A stretch of 64,000 nt of DNA from Petaurus breviceps papuanus (GCA_028583685.1 JAMXIF010001178.1:7117743-7181742), one strand, 5' to 3'. Positions 46,429-57,955 are shown, counted from the stretch's first letter. A program made the numbers and translations. Notes: a model not told the origin generated them from the letters alone.

Positions 46429-47585
46429 TAAAGTGACAGACTGTGGTCCATGGTGACAGACAAGTGACACAGTAGCATGTGTGGTTACACTGGGGCCATA
46501 GTCACAACCCTGCACAAAGGTGGGAAGCAGCAGTGGGATTTGGCAGCCCCCCAGGTATTTGAGTAACCTTTTAAGGATTGCACTGCTCACTTCCTGGTGT
46601 GAGGAAGGATCTAGAAAAGGGGCCCTAAACATTGTCTGCTTACTTGATCCTGGTCTGATTACCATGGCAGGGTGGGAATCCCACCCTGCAGTTGAAACAC
46701 AAAAAAAATATACAAAAACTTCTGCAAAGATGATTCCACTCACCCTTGGTACATGGAATGTATGCACATTTATAGACAACACAAAATCCAGTAGGCCTGA
46801 AAGATGAATAACTCTTGTTGCAAAAGAACTCAGTAGGTATTACATCCAAATAGCAGCCCTGAGTAAAACAAGGCTGGAAAATGAAGGTCAGCTTACTGAA
46901 GTTAGAGCTGGATACGCTTTTTTCTGGAATGTCTACAGTGAAGGGGAGCACAGTGAAACTGGTGTAGGTTTTATAATCAAAACTAATATAGTCAACAAGC
47001 TTATATGCCTACCAAAGAGAATGAACGACAGGCCCATGACAGTGTGATTGCCCCTTACAGGAAGGTGCCATGACACCATCATCAGTGCCTATGCTCCCAC
47101 CATGACAAACCCTGATAAGGTCAAAGAAAATTTTATGAGGACCTGGAGACCCTTATCATCAATGTGCCAAAAGAGGATAATGCTAGAGCAGCATCAGACT
47201 GCCAGTAAAGTTGGAAATAGCTTGTGTATCTCATGACCTTCTCATCACCAATGCTATCTTTCATTTACCTAAATACAATAAAACTTCATTTTTGCACCCT
47301 TGCAGCAAACACTGGCATTTAGTAGACCAGGTGATTAGAAGGAGAAGCGACAGACAGGATGTGAATGACAAAGGCAACGTGTGGTGCAGAGTGCTGGACT
47401 GTTCATAGATTTCAAGCTAAATTTTTCATTCAACAAAAGTGGTGGCCCCAAGACAAAAGGACTACCAGAAGAAATAATGTCAACAGATTAGAATACTTCT
47501 CTGAGCAGCAGAAACAGTTTGCTGCCAACTTGAAGGGAAAGTTGAGCCAACACACAGTTGGCAACAGTGTAGCAGAAAAGCAGTG

Positions 47586-47758
47586 GGTAAGGGCCACTTA
47601 GGTGGCACAGTGAATAGAGCACTGGCCCTGGAGTCAGGAGGACCTGAGTTCAAATCTAGCCTCAGACACAACAGCAAAAAAAAAAAAACCTAGCTGCGTG
47701 ACCTTGGGTAAGTCACTTAACCCTAAATGCCCTCCAAAAAGCAAAAAAAAGAAAGAAA
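47586..47758 (+). repeat. WSINE/MAR1-type SINE with 12-bp target-site duplication
   Basis: Inserted in the RTE-like LINE. 'agaaaagcagtg' is duplicated at 47574-47585 and 47759-47770. A run of A replaces part of the core around 47675. Confidence 0.93.
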
Positions 47759-48753
47759 AGAAAAGCAGTGTGCAGCTTTCAGAGATTTGGTGTATAGCAC
47801 TGCATTTGCTCATCTGAGTCAAAACATTCACAAACTTCAAGACTGGTTTGACAAAAATGATGGGGAAACTCAGAAACTGATCAACGAAAAATGAGAACTC
47901 CACAGTGTTTATCAGCAGAATAGGTTATCCATCTTTAAAAGGCAGCCTTTAATTCCATCAAAAGTACAAGTGAAGCTTAGCGAGGTGCAGGACTCTTGGC
48001 TTAGTAAGAAGGCAGATGAAATTTAGTTATATGCTGATAGTAACAATTCAAAGAGCTTTTAGGACACCCTGAAGGCTATTTATGGGCCAAAGACCTATGG
48101 TCATCTCAATTACTCAGTGTTGATGGAGCCATACTGATTAGTGATATGACATAATCCTAGAGAGATGGGCTGAACATTTCCATAGTGTTCTCAACAGACC
48201 ATCATCAATCAATGCTGAAGCCACTGACCAAACTTTTACCTCAGGTTGAAGTCAATCCCTCCCTAGATGAAGCTTCAACTGAAAAGGTTTTGAATGCCAT
48301 TAGGCTCCTTTTATGTGGCAAAGCACGTGGTGCTGATTCTATTCCAGCTGAGATTTACAAGGTAGGGTGAGCCCATTGTTCATACAAAAGCTGAGTGAAA
48401 TTTTCTGGCTTACATGGAAAGAGGAGGTTATCCCTCCAGAGTTCAAAGTTGTCCCATTTCTATAAAGGTTAAGGAAATAGTTTGTCTTGTGACACTCATG
48501 GGAGTAAGGGGGCAGGGTGTCTCTCTCTTAGTCATTGCTGGCAAGATTCTTGCCAGAGTCCTCCTTAATAGGCTGATCCTTCACCCAGGAGATGGTCATC
48601 TATCTGAGAGCCAGTGTGGCTTCAGAAAGGGTTGAGGAACAGTTGATATGGTGTTTGCTGCCTGACAACTCCAGGAGAAATGCCAGAAACAGAACAGAGG
48701 TCTGTCTACAATGCAGATTTAACCAAGGCCTTTGATACTGTCACGTGCAAGGG

Positions 48754-49921
48754 TGTGATAGTAATGGCAATTAAAGATTCCCCTGTATTGGCTTGGTTTT
48801 CAAATTGATTGTGTTAAAACCCAGAGCTTGTTAATCCCACCTGTGGGATGGACTTGTTGATGTGAAAAGAAAGTCCTGAACTGGGAGGAGCTGGTGACGT
48901 AGATTTGGAGACACAAGAGAGAGGCGGAAGACCTTTTTGGAAGCAGCACCCATGTGGAGGCAGAGAGAGAGACTAAGAGAATTGCTGGTGGCCGCTTTGA
49001 ATTGCCCTGGACTTTTGAGACCTGCCCCCTGAGCTGCCAAGGACTGAGGAGACATGGCTGTTTTGCTGGTACTTTGTCTGTCTGTTTTGATGTTGTTTTG
49101 CCAGATTTGTCCACTGGTGAAAGACAGTCCTGTTGTTGAAGAAGTCCTGGAACCTGGCTTTTGGCTAAGAAGCCCTGAGACTGTCCTGCAGACAGAGAGT
49201 GAATACTGTCCACTGGTGAAGGACAGTGCTGTTGTTGCAGGGNNNNNNNNNNAATACTGTCCACTGGTGAAGGACAGTGCTGTTGTTGCAGGGGTCTGGG
49301 AACCTTTCTGTTGGCCCTGAAGAAGGATTTTCTTGTTGTATGTTTACAGAAATCCTAGGAGAGGGTTTTGCTAATGTTTTCAGGGGTTCTAGGACTGTTC
49401 TACAGACAGAGGATGAATTAACAAAGGGACTGGCAATGTATCTTGTGGCCTTGCTAAGCCTTGTCTCCCCAGGAACTAAGATTGCTGAGAACTTGCCTCG
49501 TGTGAAGATAAAGAAAAGACCTCCATTTGGGTATTAAGTGCTGTGCTTAAACTTGATGTAACTCTGGGGTAGATTCAATTGTGATCTGTGCTCTGTGATT
49601 GAACAAATGAAGGTATTTTACTTATGTTTGGAAACTAATCTCCATTTGAGAAGAGGGGTTTTGTGGTGGACTAAATGAAGGTATAGCCTAGGGGTGGAGT
49701 AGTATTTAGAACAGGGACTTTGTAATTGATTGAATGATTGGAAGGTCCTGGGGTGGGGTAGTCCTTGGAGATTATTTAATCACATTTAGTAAATGCTGTA
49801 TTTGGAATGATGTCATGTTTTGATCTTCTCTGTTCTTGGTTGGTCACTGAATAAAATGGAGAGCACCTATGCTGGTATTCTGAACCTTGGGAAGTTGCCT
49901 TTCTTTTGGCATTATATTACA
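48754..49921. mobile_element. Solo LTR of an endogenous retrovirus (innermost layer)
   Basis: A fossil LTR of about 1.17 kb with ends TGTGATA...TATTACA, an imperfect terminal inverted repeat, and a perfect 5-bp duplication 'aaggg' at 48749-48753 and 49922-49926. The host LINE reads on without interruption when one duplication copy and the LTR are removed, so the borders are firm. An AATAAA lies near its right end (about 49851), which suggests plus orientation. A tandem repeat with unit 'tgtccactggtgaaggacag' and following bases lies around 49100-49300 and holds a 10-N gap at 49243-49252. No internal viral genes remain. The 5-bp duplication fits several ERV classes, and the family is not identified. 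Confidence 0.85.
49243..49252. other. Assembly gap (10 N) in LTR tandem repeat
   Basis: The same roughly 42-base sequence ends before the gap and restarts after it, so the gap most likely hides collapsed repeat copies. Confidence 0.9.
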
Positions 49922-51334
49922 AAGGGCTTATGGAAAATTATATCAAAATTTGGTTGCCTAGAGAAGTTCATCAGTATTGTATGTCAATTTCACAACAGCA
50001 TGCTTGCCCAGGTAATGGATAATGGACAAAGCTCTCGTGCTTTCCCAATCACCAATGGAGTGAAACAAGGCTCTGTGCTTGTTCCTATACTTCTTAACAT
50101 GATGTTTCCAGCCATATTGTCAAACACCTTCAATGAGGATGAACACAGATAGCATCAAGGTCAGCTACCACATTTATGGCAAATTATTCAACTTGAAAAG
50201 GCAGCAAGCCAAGATTAAAGTGGACAGAGTATTGGTACATGATTTTCTGTTTGTAGTTGATTGTGTACTCAATGCAGCTTCTGAAGCTGAGATGAAACAA
50301 AGTATGGATCAGTTCTCAGTAGCTTATGATTATTTTGGCCTAACAACACTAAGAAAACACAGGTGCTCCATCAGCCACCACCATACCATCCATATGGGGA
50401 ACCACCAGTTATAGCAAATGGAGAAGTTTTGAATGTTGAGGACAAGTTCATTTACCTTGGCAGTATACTTTCCAGGAATGTACACATTGATAATGAGGTT
50501 GGCACACACATTGAAAGAGCTAGCTTATTGTTTGGGAAGCTCCAAAGGAAAGTATGGGAGAGAAGAGGTATTAGACTGACTACTGAAGGTATGCAGAGCT
50601 GTTTTTCTGACCTCATTGCTGTAGACCTATGACACCTGTACAGAATACCAGTGTCATGCCAGGAAACTGAAACTCCTCCATTTGAATTGTCTTAGGAAGA
50701 TTCTGAAGATCATCTGGCAGGATATGGTACCAGATGCTGAGGTCCTTACTTGAACTAAACTACCAAGCATTCAAATGCAGAGAGCACAACTCCAATGGGC
50801 CGGCCATGTTGTTCAAATGCCAAACATACGCTTGCCAAAAAGACTATTTTATGGAGAACTCACACAGGGTAGGCATTCACATGGTGGTCAGAAGAAGTAA
50901 TACAAGGACACTCTCAAGGTCTCTCTGAAGAACTTTGCAACTGATTGTGCGACATGGGAGACACTGGCATAGGACTGCCCAGCATGGCAAGCTCACATCA
51001 GAGAAGGTGCTGTGCTCTATGAGCAAAGCAGAATTGAAGTAGCTCAGAAAAATGCAAGATGCACAAATGTAAAGTATCCACCCCAAATGTTTACATGGAT
51101 TATTTGTGCCTGACCCATGGTAGAGCATTCTGAGCTCATATTGGTCTGATCAGACACAGCTGAGAACACTGTCACTTGATTCCAACATAGTGATGTCATT
51201 TTAGTCCTCTTTGAGAATGAAGGTCAACAATCAACCAACCAATGTGCTAGTTTTTTCATAGTTTCTCCAGCATTTATTTTTCCTTTTTTTGTCACCTTTG
51301 GCAATCTGATGGATATGAGGTGGAATGGGCCATA

Positions 51335-51760
51335 AAAAGTGTAGAATTTTTTATAGTAGCAAAGAAGTGCAAACAAAGTAAATGCCAATCAATTGGGAAT
51401 GGAGAGACAAATTGTGGCATGTGATTGTAAAGGACTATTATTGTGCTGTAAGAAATTATGAACATAAAGAATACAGGGAAGTATGGCAAGATATATGAAT
51501 TGATGCAAAGTGAAGTAAGCAAAACCAGGATAACAAGTTATACAATTATTTATAATAATGTAAATGGGAAATGGGTGTATGGGTGGGAAATAGCACATAA
51601 AATACTGTACTTGGTTGATATTTTGGTTACTTTTGGGGAACTACTTTTTTCTTTCTTTTTCTTTTTTATTCTTTGTTATAATGAAAGGCTCTGGGAAGGG
51701 TAGGGAAAGGGATATGTTGGGAAATTATAGATAAAAAACCCAAAATATTATATATTGTTA
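51335..51760 (+). repeat. L1 LINE 3' end (outer layer of nest, right part)
   Basis: Continues the sense L1 broken at 45725: 'tagtagcaaagaagtgcaaa', 'gaattgatgcaaagtgaagt', 'ggctctgggaagggtaggga'. Confidence 0.82.
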
Positions 51761-51818
51761 ATTTGGTTCTATTTATTTCATACAAATTTGCCCATATTTC
51801 TCTGAATTCCTTATAATC

Positions 51819-51823
<5 letters not shown>

Positions 51824-51875
<52 letters not shown>

Positions 51876-52037
51876 ACATATTGCTTTTTGGAGGGGGGAA
51901 GGCAGGGCAATTGGGATTAAGTGACTTGTCCAAAGTCACACAGCTAGTTTTGTGTTAAGTGTCTGAGGTCGGATTTGAACTCAGGTCCTCCTGACTCCAG
52001 GGCTGGTGCTCTATTCACTGCACCACCTAGCCACCAC
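51824..52037 (-). repeat. SINE whose tail has become a (TA)n array
   Basis: Antisense SINE at 51880-52037, extended at its 3' side by about 48 bp of TA repeat (51824-51871). The duplication 'taatcatttc' at 51814-51823 and 52038-52047 encloses both, so the array grew from the SINE tail. Confidence 0.88.
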
Positions 52038-52576
52038 TAATCATTTCTTTTAAAATTTAAACACGTTTTATTGATGTCTTTTTTTTTATATTGTCAATGT
52101 TTTCCCCAGACTCCTGTTCTTCTCAGAGAGCCATCCTATAACAAATAGTATTTTTAGACAAAAGAAAAAAAAATCAGAAAAGCTGATCAAGACACTGAAA
52201 AGGTCTGAAAATATATGCAACGGCACCATGCTCATGGACCTATCATTTTTACAAACAAAGGAGGGGCATCATGTCTCTTCTTTAGAGCCATGCTTGTTCT
52301 TTATAATTTTGCAGCATTTGCTTATTTTTTTTTAGATTGTTTTTCCATATACATTGTTGTAGTCATTGTGTATATTGTTTTCTTGGCTCTGCTTACTTCA
52401 CTCTGCATTAATCATGTAGATCTTTCCATTCTTTCCTGGACTCATCACATTTGTTAATCCTTACAACACAGTAATATTCCATTACATTCATGTATCAGTT
52501 TGTTTTGCTATTCTCCAATGTAGGGGCATCTCCTTTGTTTACATGTTTTTGATGTCACAAAAAAAGTATGCTATCA

Positions 52577-52742
52577 GGGGTGGCTAGGTGGTACAGTGAA
52601 TATAGTACTGGCCCTGGAGTCAAGAGGACCTGAGTTCAAATCTGGCCTCAGACACTTAACATAAAATTAGCTGTGTGACCTTGGGCAAGTCACTTAACCC
52701 CAATTGCCCTTCCCCTCTCCAAAAAGCACAAAATAAATTTTT
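52577..52742 (+). repeat. WSINE/MAR1-type SINE with 16-bp target-site duplication
   Basis: Sense SINE between 'aaaaagtatgctatca' (52561-52576) and 'aaaaagtatgttatca' (52743-52758), inside L1. Confidence 0.95.
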
Positions 52743-52799
52743 AAAAAGTATGTTATCAATATTTTGGTGTATACAGAGGTAAGCCTCAGTGCTATCCAG

Positions 52800-53019
52800 T
52801 ATTATCCTATTACAGTCAGGTCCTGATTAGTGCATATAAGGAATTCCTTTAGGGAGTCACATTATTCATTTGCATTTGGCTGGAACCAACCACCAAATTT
52901 TACATAATTATAACTTAAAATAGTGTTAATTTGAATACATGCAAACACTTCAGATACTATAGTATTTTCAGTCATTCCTTAATAGGAAGCACTTTTTAAA
53001 AACCTAGATTTTAACTAAA
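52800..53019. other. Unrecognised segment
   Basis: AT-rich, unassigned. Confidence 0.3.
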
Positions 53020-53350
53020 CATTTGACAAGATCTCTCTGTCATTCTTACAGAAAAGATGGAAAAATATATCCTGATTATATAGTTATATGGATTTGGAAC
53101 TAGATAAATGATTAGATCCCCAAAGATCTAATCAATAGTTCAATATCAGCTCAAAAAGACGTCTCTTGTGGAGAGCTTCCAGAGCCCTGAGTTTTCTGTC
53201 AAACACTTGAAGGAGTCCAATGTGGCATGTTTATCAAATTTACAGATGGTGCAAAGCTAGGAGAGATGACTAATACTGGATGACAGAGTGGAGAATCCAA
53301 AAAGGAGCCACAACGCTCAGAATGTTGGACTCAATCTAATAAAGATTAGG
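53020..53350 (+). repeat. CR1 (L3) LINE fragment
   Basis: 'aaacatttgacaagatctct', 'ggcatgtttatcaaatttac', 'gatggtgcaaagctaggaga', as in CR1 reverse transcriptase. A MIR tail follows at 53450-53560. Confidence 0.65.
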
Positions 53351-53564
53351 GACTGGACCTGTGATGCTGTTAGTACAGGACACTCCCAGTTGGGATACTT
53401 CCTCTACTAATGCACTTTATAGTACCTTTTGTATAGCTTTTAGTCTTAGAAAGTCACCCAGAGCCCGAAGGGGTTAAGTGATTTGCCCAAGCTTACACAG
53501 CTAATATATATGGCTTCTTGACTTCAAGACCAACTCTCTACCCCCTCTATCCACTCTTCCTACC

Positions 53565-54150
53565 TCAAGTCTCTCCCCGTCTTCCATTCAGCTAACAAAA
53601 TGGTCTTATTAAAGCAAAGATCTGATCTTGTTACCCTCTATTCAATAAGCTCCAATGGCTGTCACCTCCAAGATCAACTCTAAAATCTCCTTCTTGGTGT
53701 CAAAGGCCTTCATAACCTGCCCCTCCTCCCCTACCTTTCCAGGCTTCTTATATATCATGCCCAGCCATGTACTCTGTGATTCAGTGACACTGGTCTTCTT
53801 GCTGTTCTTCACACAAAAATACTCCCGATTCTAGGCATTTCCACTAACTCTTTCCCATGCCTAAAATTCTTCAACCCTTCTCATCTCTGTCTTCTAGATT
53901 TCTTGGCTTCCTTCAATTCCAACCTGAAACCCACTTTCTACCAGAAATCTTTCCCACTCCTCTGAATCTTAGTGCCTTCCCTCTGAGATCATCTCTACTT
54001 CATCCTGTATAGATCTTGCTCGAACATGACTGTTTCTCTGTTGGCTCCTCTATTAGACTATGAGTTCCTCGAGGCCTTTCTTCTTATTCCCAGGATTTAG
54101 TATAGTGCCTGATATATAGCAGGCACTTAACAGATGATTATCTACTAACT
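53565..54150 (+). repeat. L2 LINE 3' part
   Basis: Sense L2: 'aataagctccaatggctgtc', 'ttccaggcttcttatatatc', 'cagtgacactggtcttcttg', ending 'gtgcctgatatatagcaggc'. Confidence 0.92.
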
Positions 54151-54580
54151 AATTGATATAATATTTGAGCTTCATAACAACTCTGAGGTAGATACTAGGT
54201 AGCCCAGAGGATAGAGTATGGACCTGAAGACAGGGAGATTTGAGTTCAAATATGGCCCCAGGCCCTTCTGAGCTGTGTGACTCTGAAACTGAAACTGAAA
54301 ACTGTCTCCCTCAGTTTTCTCAACAATAAAATGAGGATAATAATAGCATCTATATCACAAGATTGTTAGAAGGATCAAATGAGATATTTATAAAGTACTT
54401 AGGACAGGTCCTGGGTACTTAATAAATACTTGTTTCCTCACCTTCCCCCTTCCAATTATGACCCTCTTACAAGTGAGGAAATTGAGGCTCAGTAACTCAT
54501 CCATGAGCTAAGTAAGTGTTAAATTTAGGAATTGAACACAGGTTTTCCTGAGTCCAGGTCTAATACTCTATCCACAGTAA
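54150..54580 (+). repeat. MIR split by a long CORE-SINE
   Basis: MIR pieces at 54150-54200 and 54455-54580 ('aagtgaggaaattgaggctc') surround a SINE at about 54200-54450 with 'gcctggga' degraded and an 'aataaatacttgtttcctca' end. Confidence 0.65.
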
Positions 54581-54704
54581 CAGGACACCTTTAAATCCAT
54601 GTGATTGCTGGTATTTGTTGGCCTTTTTGAAAGAGTCAGCATTGCTCTCCAAATACCCAGACAATCCCCCTCTTTAAGGCACATTCCCTAAAAGTAGAAA
54701 CAGT

Positions 54705-54830
54705 GCAATAATATTTCATTATATTCATAGACCATAATTTGTTTCCCTATTAGTGGACACATAGTTAATTTCCACCTGTGCTATCACAAGAGGCAACATT
54801 ATTAAAAGATTCTCTTATTATCTATCTCAA
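54705..54830 (-). repeat. L1 LINE scrap
   Basis: 'gcaataatatttcattatat', 'ctattagtggacacatagtt', the antisense L1 ORF2 end. Confidence 0.6.
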
Positions 54831-55600
54831 GCAAGGCATAAAATAGTGAGCTATGTGTTTGCCTGAGTCATTCTCCACTGCCATTGAAGATGCCCTGTAC
54901 AGAGCCCAAATAGAATAGCATTCCCTGGAGAGAGTAAGGTCCACCAGATGCTATTGATCACAAATAACACTTGGCTGCTTGCATTCAGCTACAGGATACT
55001 TATAGGGCCTTTTCAATGATATTTCAAATCACTCAAAAGAAATTGGCATAGTAACTCACTCAGGATAAAGCAAATGAATTAAAGAAGGCCTTTTGTCCAG
55101 ACTCTGACATGCGGTTGAGCAGATGGCCCATTCATTGCACAACTCTATCACTACATAGATCTCAGACAATCACTGCAGAGGTACCTTGGAGGAGCCATCA
55201 CCATTATTGAACAGGAGGAACAGAGCAAGCTTGACTTTCATTTGGGAAACTGTCCAGTGCTTTCAAGGATCCCAAGATGCTCTTTGACACCAAAACCCAT
55301 TTTTTAAATAGCAAGTTTCCAGATGATGCTATATGGCTGTAAATCCTAGAATATCAAAATTACTGAAGAATCAAAATTGCATGTGTCTCAAAGAGCAACA
55401 GAGAGATGCATGGTGGACATAAATTGGCTACAGCCTATCACCAGTGATGACTTGTGGGCAAAAAGTGGCATAAAGGATGTTCAGGAGATGGATGATTGGA
55501 AAAATGAGTTGGGCTGATCACTTAAAGAAGAGTATGAGATTAGTTGATAGACAGCCCAGGATCTGTATTGGACCCATTATTCCCATGTAACGACTTTTTA

Positions 55601-55760
55601 TTTTAAATTTTTTTTCTTTTTTTTGGAGGACAATTGGGGTTAAGTGACTTGCCCAAGGTCACACAGCTAGTTTTGTGTTAAGTGTCTGAGGTTAGATCCA
55701 AACCTAGGTCCTCCTGACTCCAGGGCCGGTGCTCTATTCGCTGCGCCACCCAGCCGCCCC
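55601..55760 (-). repeat. WSINE/MAR1-type SINE
   Basis: Antisense SINE. Flanking 'gtaacgactttta' and 'ataatggctttta' look like a diverged duplication. It retains CpG ('attcgctgcgccacc'). Confidence 0.88.
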
Positions 55761-55911
55761 AATATAATGGCTTTTAAAGAAAATGTTATTGATATCTTTT
55801 CATGCACACATATATATATATATATATTTATATAGAAATATACATATCTCCCCCTTTCCTTTCTAGAGAACCATCTCTTACAACAAAGAAAAAAATCACT
55901 TCAACAAAAAA

Positions 55912-56165
55912 ATAATAATAGCTATTATTTATATAGCACTTTAAGGTTTGCAAAGTGCTTTACAAAATTATATCATTTGATCCTTAAAGCAATTCTGGGA
56001 GGTAGGTGCTATTTTTATTTCCTATTTTCAGATCAGGAAATTGAAGCAGACAATGGTTAAGTGACTTTTCCAGAGTCACATAACCAGTAAATGTCTAAGG
56101 CTAAATTTGAACTCAGGTCTTTCTGACTCCAGGGCCAATACTCTATCCACTGAGTCATCTAACCA
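55912..56165 (+). repeat. MIR SINE
   Basis: 'atagctattatttatatagc', 'tgcaaagtgctttacaaaat', 'actctatccactgagtcatc'. Confidence 0.88.
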
Positions 56166-56604
56166 ACACATCAACCAAGAACATTAGATGCAGGATTCCA
56201 TACCTAAAGGTCTCCACCTCTGTAAAAGAGGGAGAGAGAGGTACATTCTCATATCTCCTCTTCTGGGTCAAGCTTGTTAATTATAATTACATGGTATTCA
56301 GTTTTAATTTTTGTTTGTTGTGGGTTTTTTTCCATTGACACTGTTTTATTTACTGTGTTTATTATTTTCCTGGTTCTGGGGGCTTTATTACCTCTGTTCA
56401 CATATCTGTGCAATGTTAAAAGGCCTAGAGGAAGGCACTGGGCAGATCCTTTACAGAGGATTTATGGGACGACTTGGACAAGAATTGTGACGTATGAGAA
56501 GGGGTGTGCATCAGTTGTGATCTGCAGCATTGTGACCACATTTTGGGATCCTGGATCCCCATGCGGTGTTGAAGACAAGAAGCAGCCAACGAAGAGAGGT
56601 AGGT

Positions 56605-56755
56605 AAGCATGGTGTGGTGGATAGGGCACTAGATGTGCAGTTAGACAGACTAGGGTTCACATCCTCCCTCAGACACTCTCTCTATGCCTCAGTCTCCTTA
56701 TCTGTAAAATGGGGGAGGGGTCATGGACTCTATGATCCTATGATTCCAAGCAAGA
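56605..56755 (+). repeat. Ther/MAR-class SINE
   Basis: 'ggtgtggtggatagggcact' to 'tatgatcctatgattcc'. Confidence 0.6.
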
Positions 56756-57089
56756 GGATCACATGGGCAGAGTTGGGTGCCAGGAAAGAACCAAGTCTGT
56801 GTAGAAATGTTCAATGCCTATTCCCTTGTCAGAGATAGCAACCACAAAAGCATCTTGAACCTAAGAAAAAATAACTCCCCTAAACCAGCAATATTTGGAG
56901 GGGGACAGATATGATTCTAGTCTCATACCCCCTCTCTGAGGAGAGCAGAGCAGCCAGCTTTACAGCCCCTTCTCCAACATTCCTCCAGGTAGGAAGCAAA
57001 GGTTCTTTGGCAAGAGGTGGGCAAAGATTCAGGCTTCCCCTGGAGCTGCATTTAGACAACCCATGTGGGCACATACAGGAGAGGCACAT
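56756..57089. other. Unrecognised intronic segment
   Basis: No repeat or exon assigned. Confidence 0.35.
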
Positions 57090-57490
57090 GCACACATCCT
57101 CTACATTTGTATTGTGCTTGTCTGTTTACATGTATCTTATTTATCTGTTTACATGTTTCACATTCAACTTTTTTTTTTTGCCTTTTGGAGGGCAATTGGG
57201 GTTAAGTGACTTGCCCAAGGTTACATGACTAGTTTTTTTTTGTGTGGGTGTTAAGTGTCTAAGGCCAGAATCGAACTTGGGTCCTCTTGACTCCGGGGCT
57301 GGCGCTTTACTCACTGCGCCACCTACCCGCCCCCATACTCAACTTTTTACATATATTATGCTTGTCTGTTTACATATGTCATACATATCTTTTCTATATC
57401 TATTCAGAGAATATCCTGAGTAAGCTTCTTAAAGGCAGGAATTGCATAGTGTTTTGCAATCTTTGCATTCCCAGCACTTAGCATTGTTTC
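57090..57490 (+). repeat. L2 LINE 3' end split by SINE
   Basis: Sense L2 tail on both sides of an antisense SINE: 'cttgtctgtttacatgtatc' before, 'ttcttaaaggcaggaattgc' after. Confidence 0.7.
57174..57333 (-). repeat. WSINE/MAR1-type SINE
   Basis: Antisense SINE, CpG partly retained ('actcactgcgccacctaccc'). Flanks 'cattcaactttttt' and 'catactcaacttttt'. Confidence 0.9.
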
Positions 57491-57559
57491 TAATAATATT
57501 TATTAACATTATTAATATTTAATATTATTTAATAACATTAACAATATATAACTACATTT

Positions 57560-57762
57560 ATTCAGGTATATAAATTGACTCCTAAAACAACCAGGTGAGG
57601 TTGGTGCTACAACTATTATTATGCCCATTTTACAGATGGGAAACTGAGACTCTGGTTAAAGGACTTGCTAATGGTCATATTGCTAATAAGTGCCAGAGAT
57701 GGGATGTAAACCCATCTTTCATGACTTCAAGTTCAGTACTCTTTCTACTATACCATCCTGTT
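57560..57762 (+). repeat. MIR SINE
   Basis: 'attattatgcccattttaca', 'actctttctactataccatc'. Confidence 0.82.
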
Positions 57763-57955
57763 TGTGGAATTTGATAAGTATTTCTCAAGTTGATTTTGAC
57801 CTAATTCAATACAATAGGATTCCTGAGGATCTACCAGAGAGAAAACAGGAGACCTGGGTTCTATCCTCAGCTTCATCACTTACTAGATGGGTTTACATGT
57901 GAACAAGTCAATGGATCTCTCTTGGCTTCACTTTCCTTAAGAGTAAAATGTAGAA

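Larger units (their letters stand above)
46430..51240 (+). repeat. RTE-like LINE with endonuclease and reverse transcriptase (third layer)
   Basis: A nearly full-length non-LTR retrotransposon, about 3.5 kb once insertions are removed. The endonuclease begins LGTWNVCTFIDNTKSSRPER (46742 onward), with IQIAALSKTRL, ISAYAPTMTNPDKVKE and HPCSKHWHLVDQVI. The reverse transcriptase shows KILARVLLNRL, ESQCGFRKG, AFDTV, GVKQGSVLVPILLNMMF, then FLFVVDC where an active enzyme has FADD, and FIYLGSILSRNVHIDNEV. Many stops and frameshifts make it inert. Flanks 'acattgtatta' and 'ccaatgtgcta' are a plausible degenerate duplication in L1. It differs from the BovB-type fragments at 40920 and 55020. Clade name is tentative. 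Confidence 0.82.
51765..52800 (-). repeat. L1 LINE fragments (older lineage)
   Basis: Antisense L1 in two pieces: a scrap at 51765-51823 and a longer 3' end at 52048-52800 ('ctcagagagccatcctataa', 'ctgcttacttcactctgcat', 'tatgttatcaatattttggt'). Confidence 0.75.
55588..56405 (-). repeat. L1 LINE 3' end inserted in BovB, itself carrying SINE and MIR
   Basis: Antisense L1: 'ctagagaaccatctcttaca', 'ggtctccacctctgtaaaag', 'tattttcctggttctggggg'. Confidence 0.7.
55020..56600 (+). repeat. RTE/BovB-type LINE 3' part, split by L1
   Basis: The sense strand encodes SAFKDPKMLFDTKTHFLNS, then SQRATERCMVDINWLQPIT and GIKDVQEMDDWK. After an insertion (55588-56405) it continues NVKRPRGRHWADPLQRIYGTT then WTRIV. 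This matches the C-terminal order of RTE/BovB ORF2 (RAMERxML..., KRPRGRPPxRWxDxL). The frame is broken. Confidence 0.78.

Noticed and set aside
49054-49320. Hydrophobic open frame starting MAVLLVLCLSVLML, like a signal peptide
   Set aside because: It lies wholly inside the solo LTR and spans its tandem repeat and gap; chance frame.
46742-50632. Endonuclease and reverse-transcriptase frames that resemble database entries called craniofacial development protein 2
   Set aside because: Those entries are themselves LINE-derived. The frames here are broken, lack the catalytic FADD and sit in a nested LINE, so this is not a host gene.
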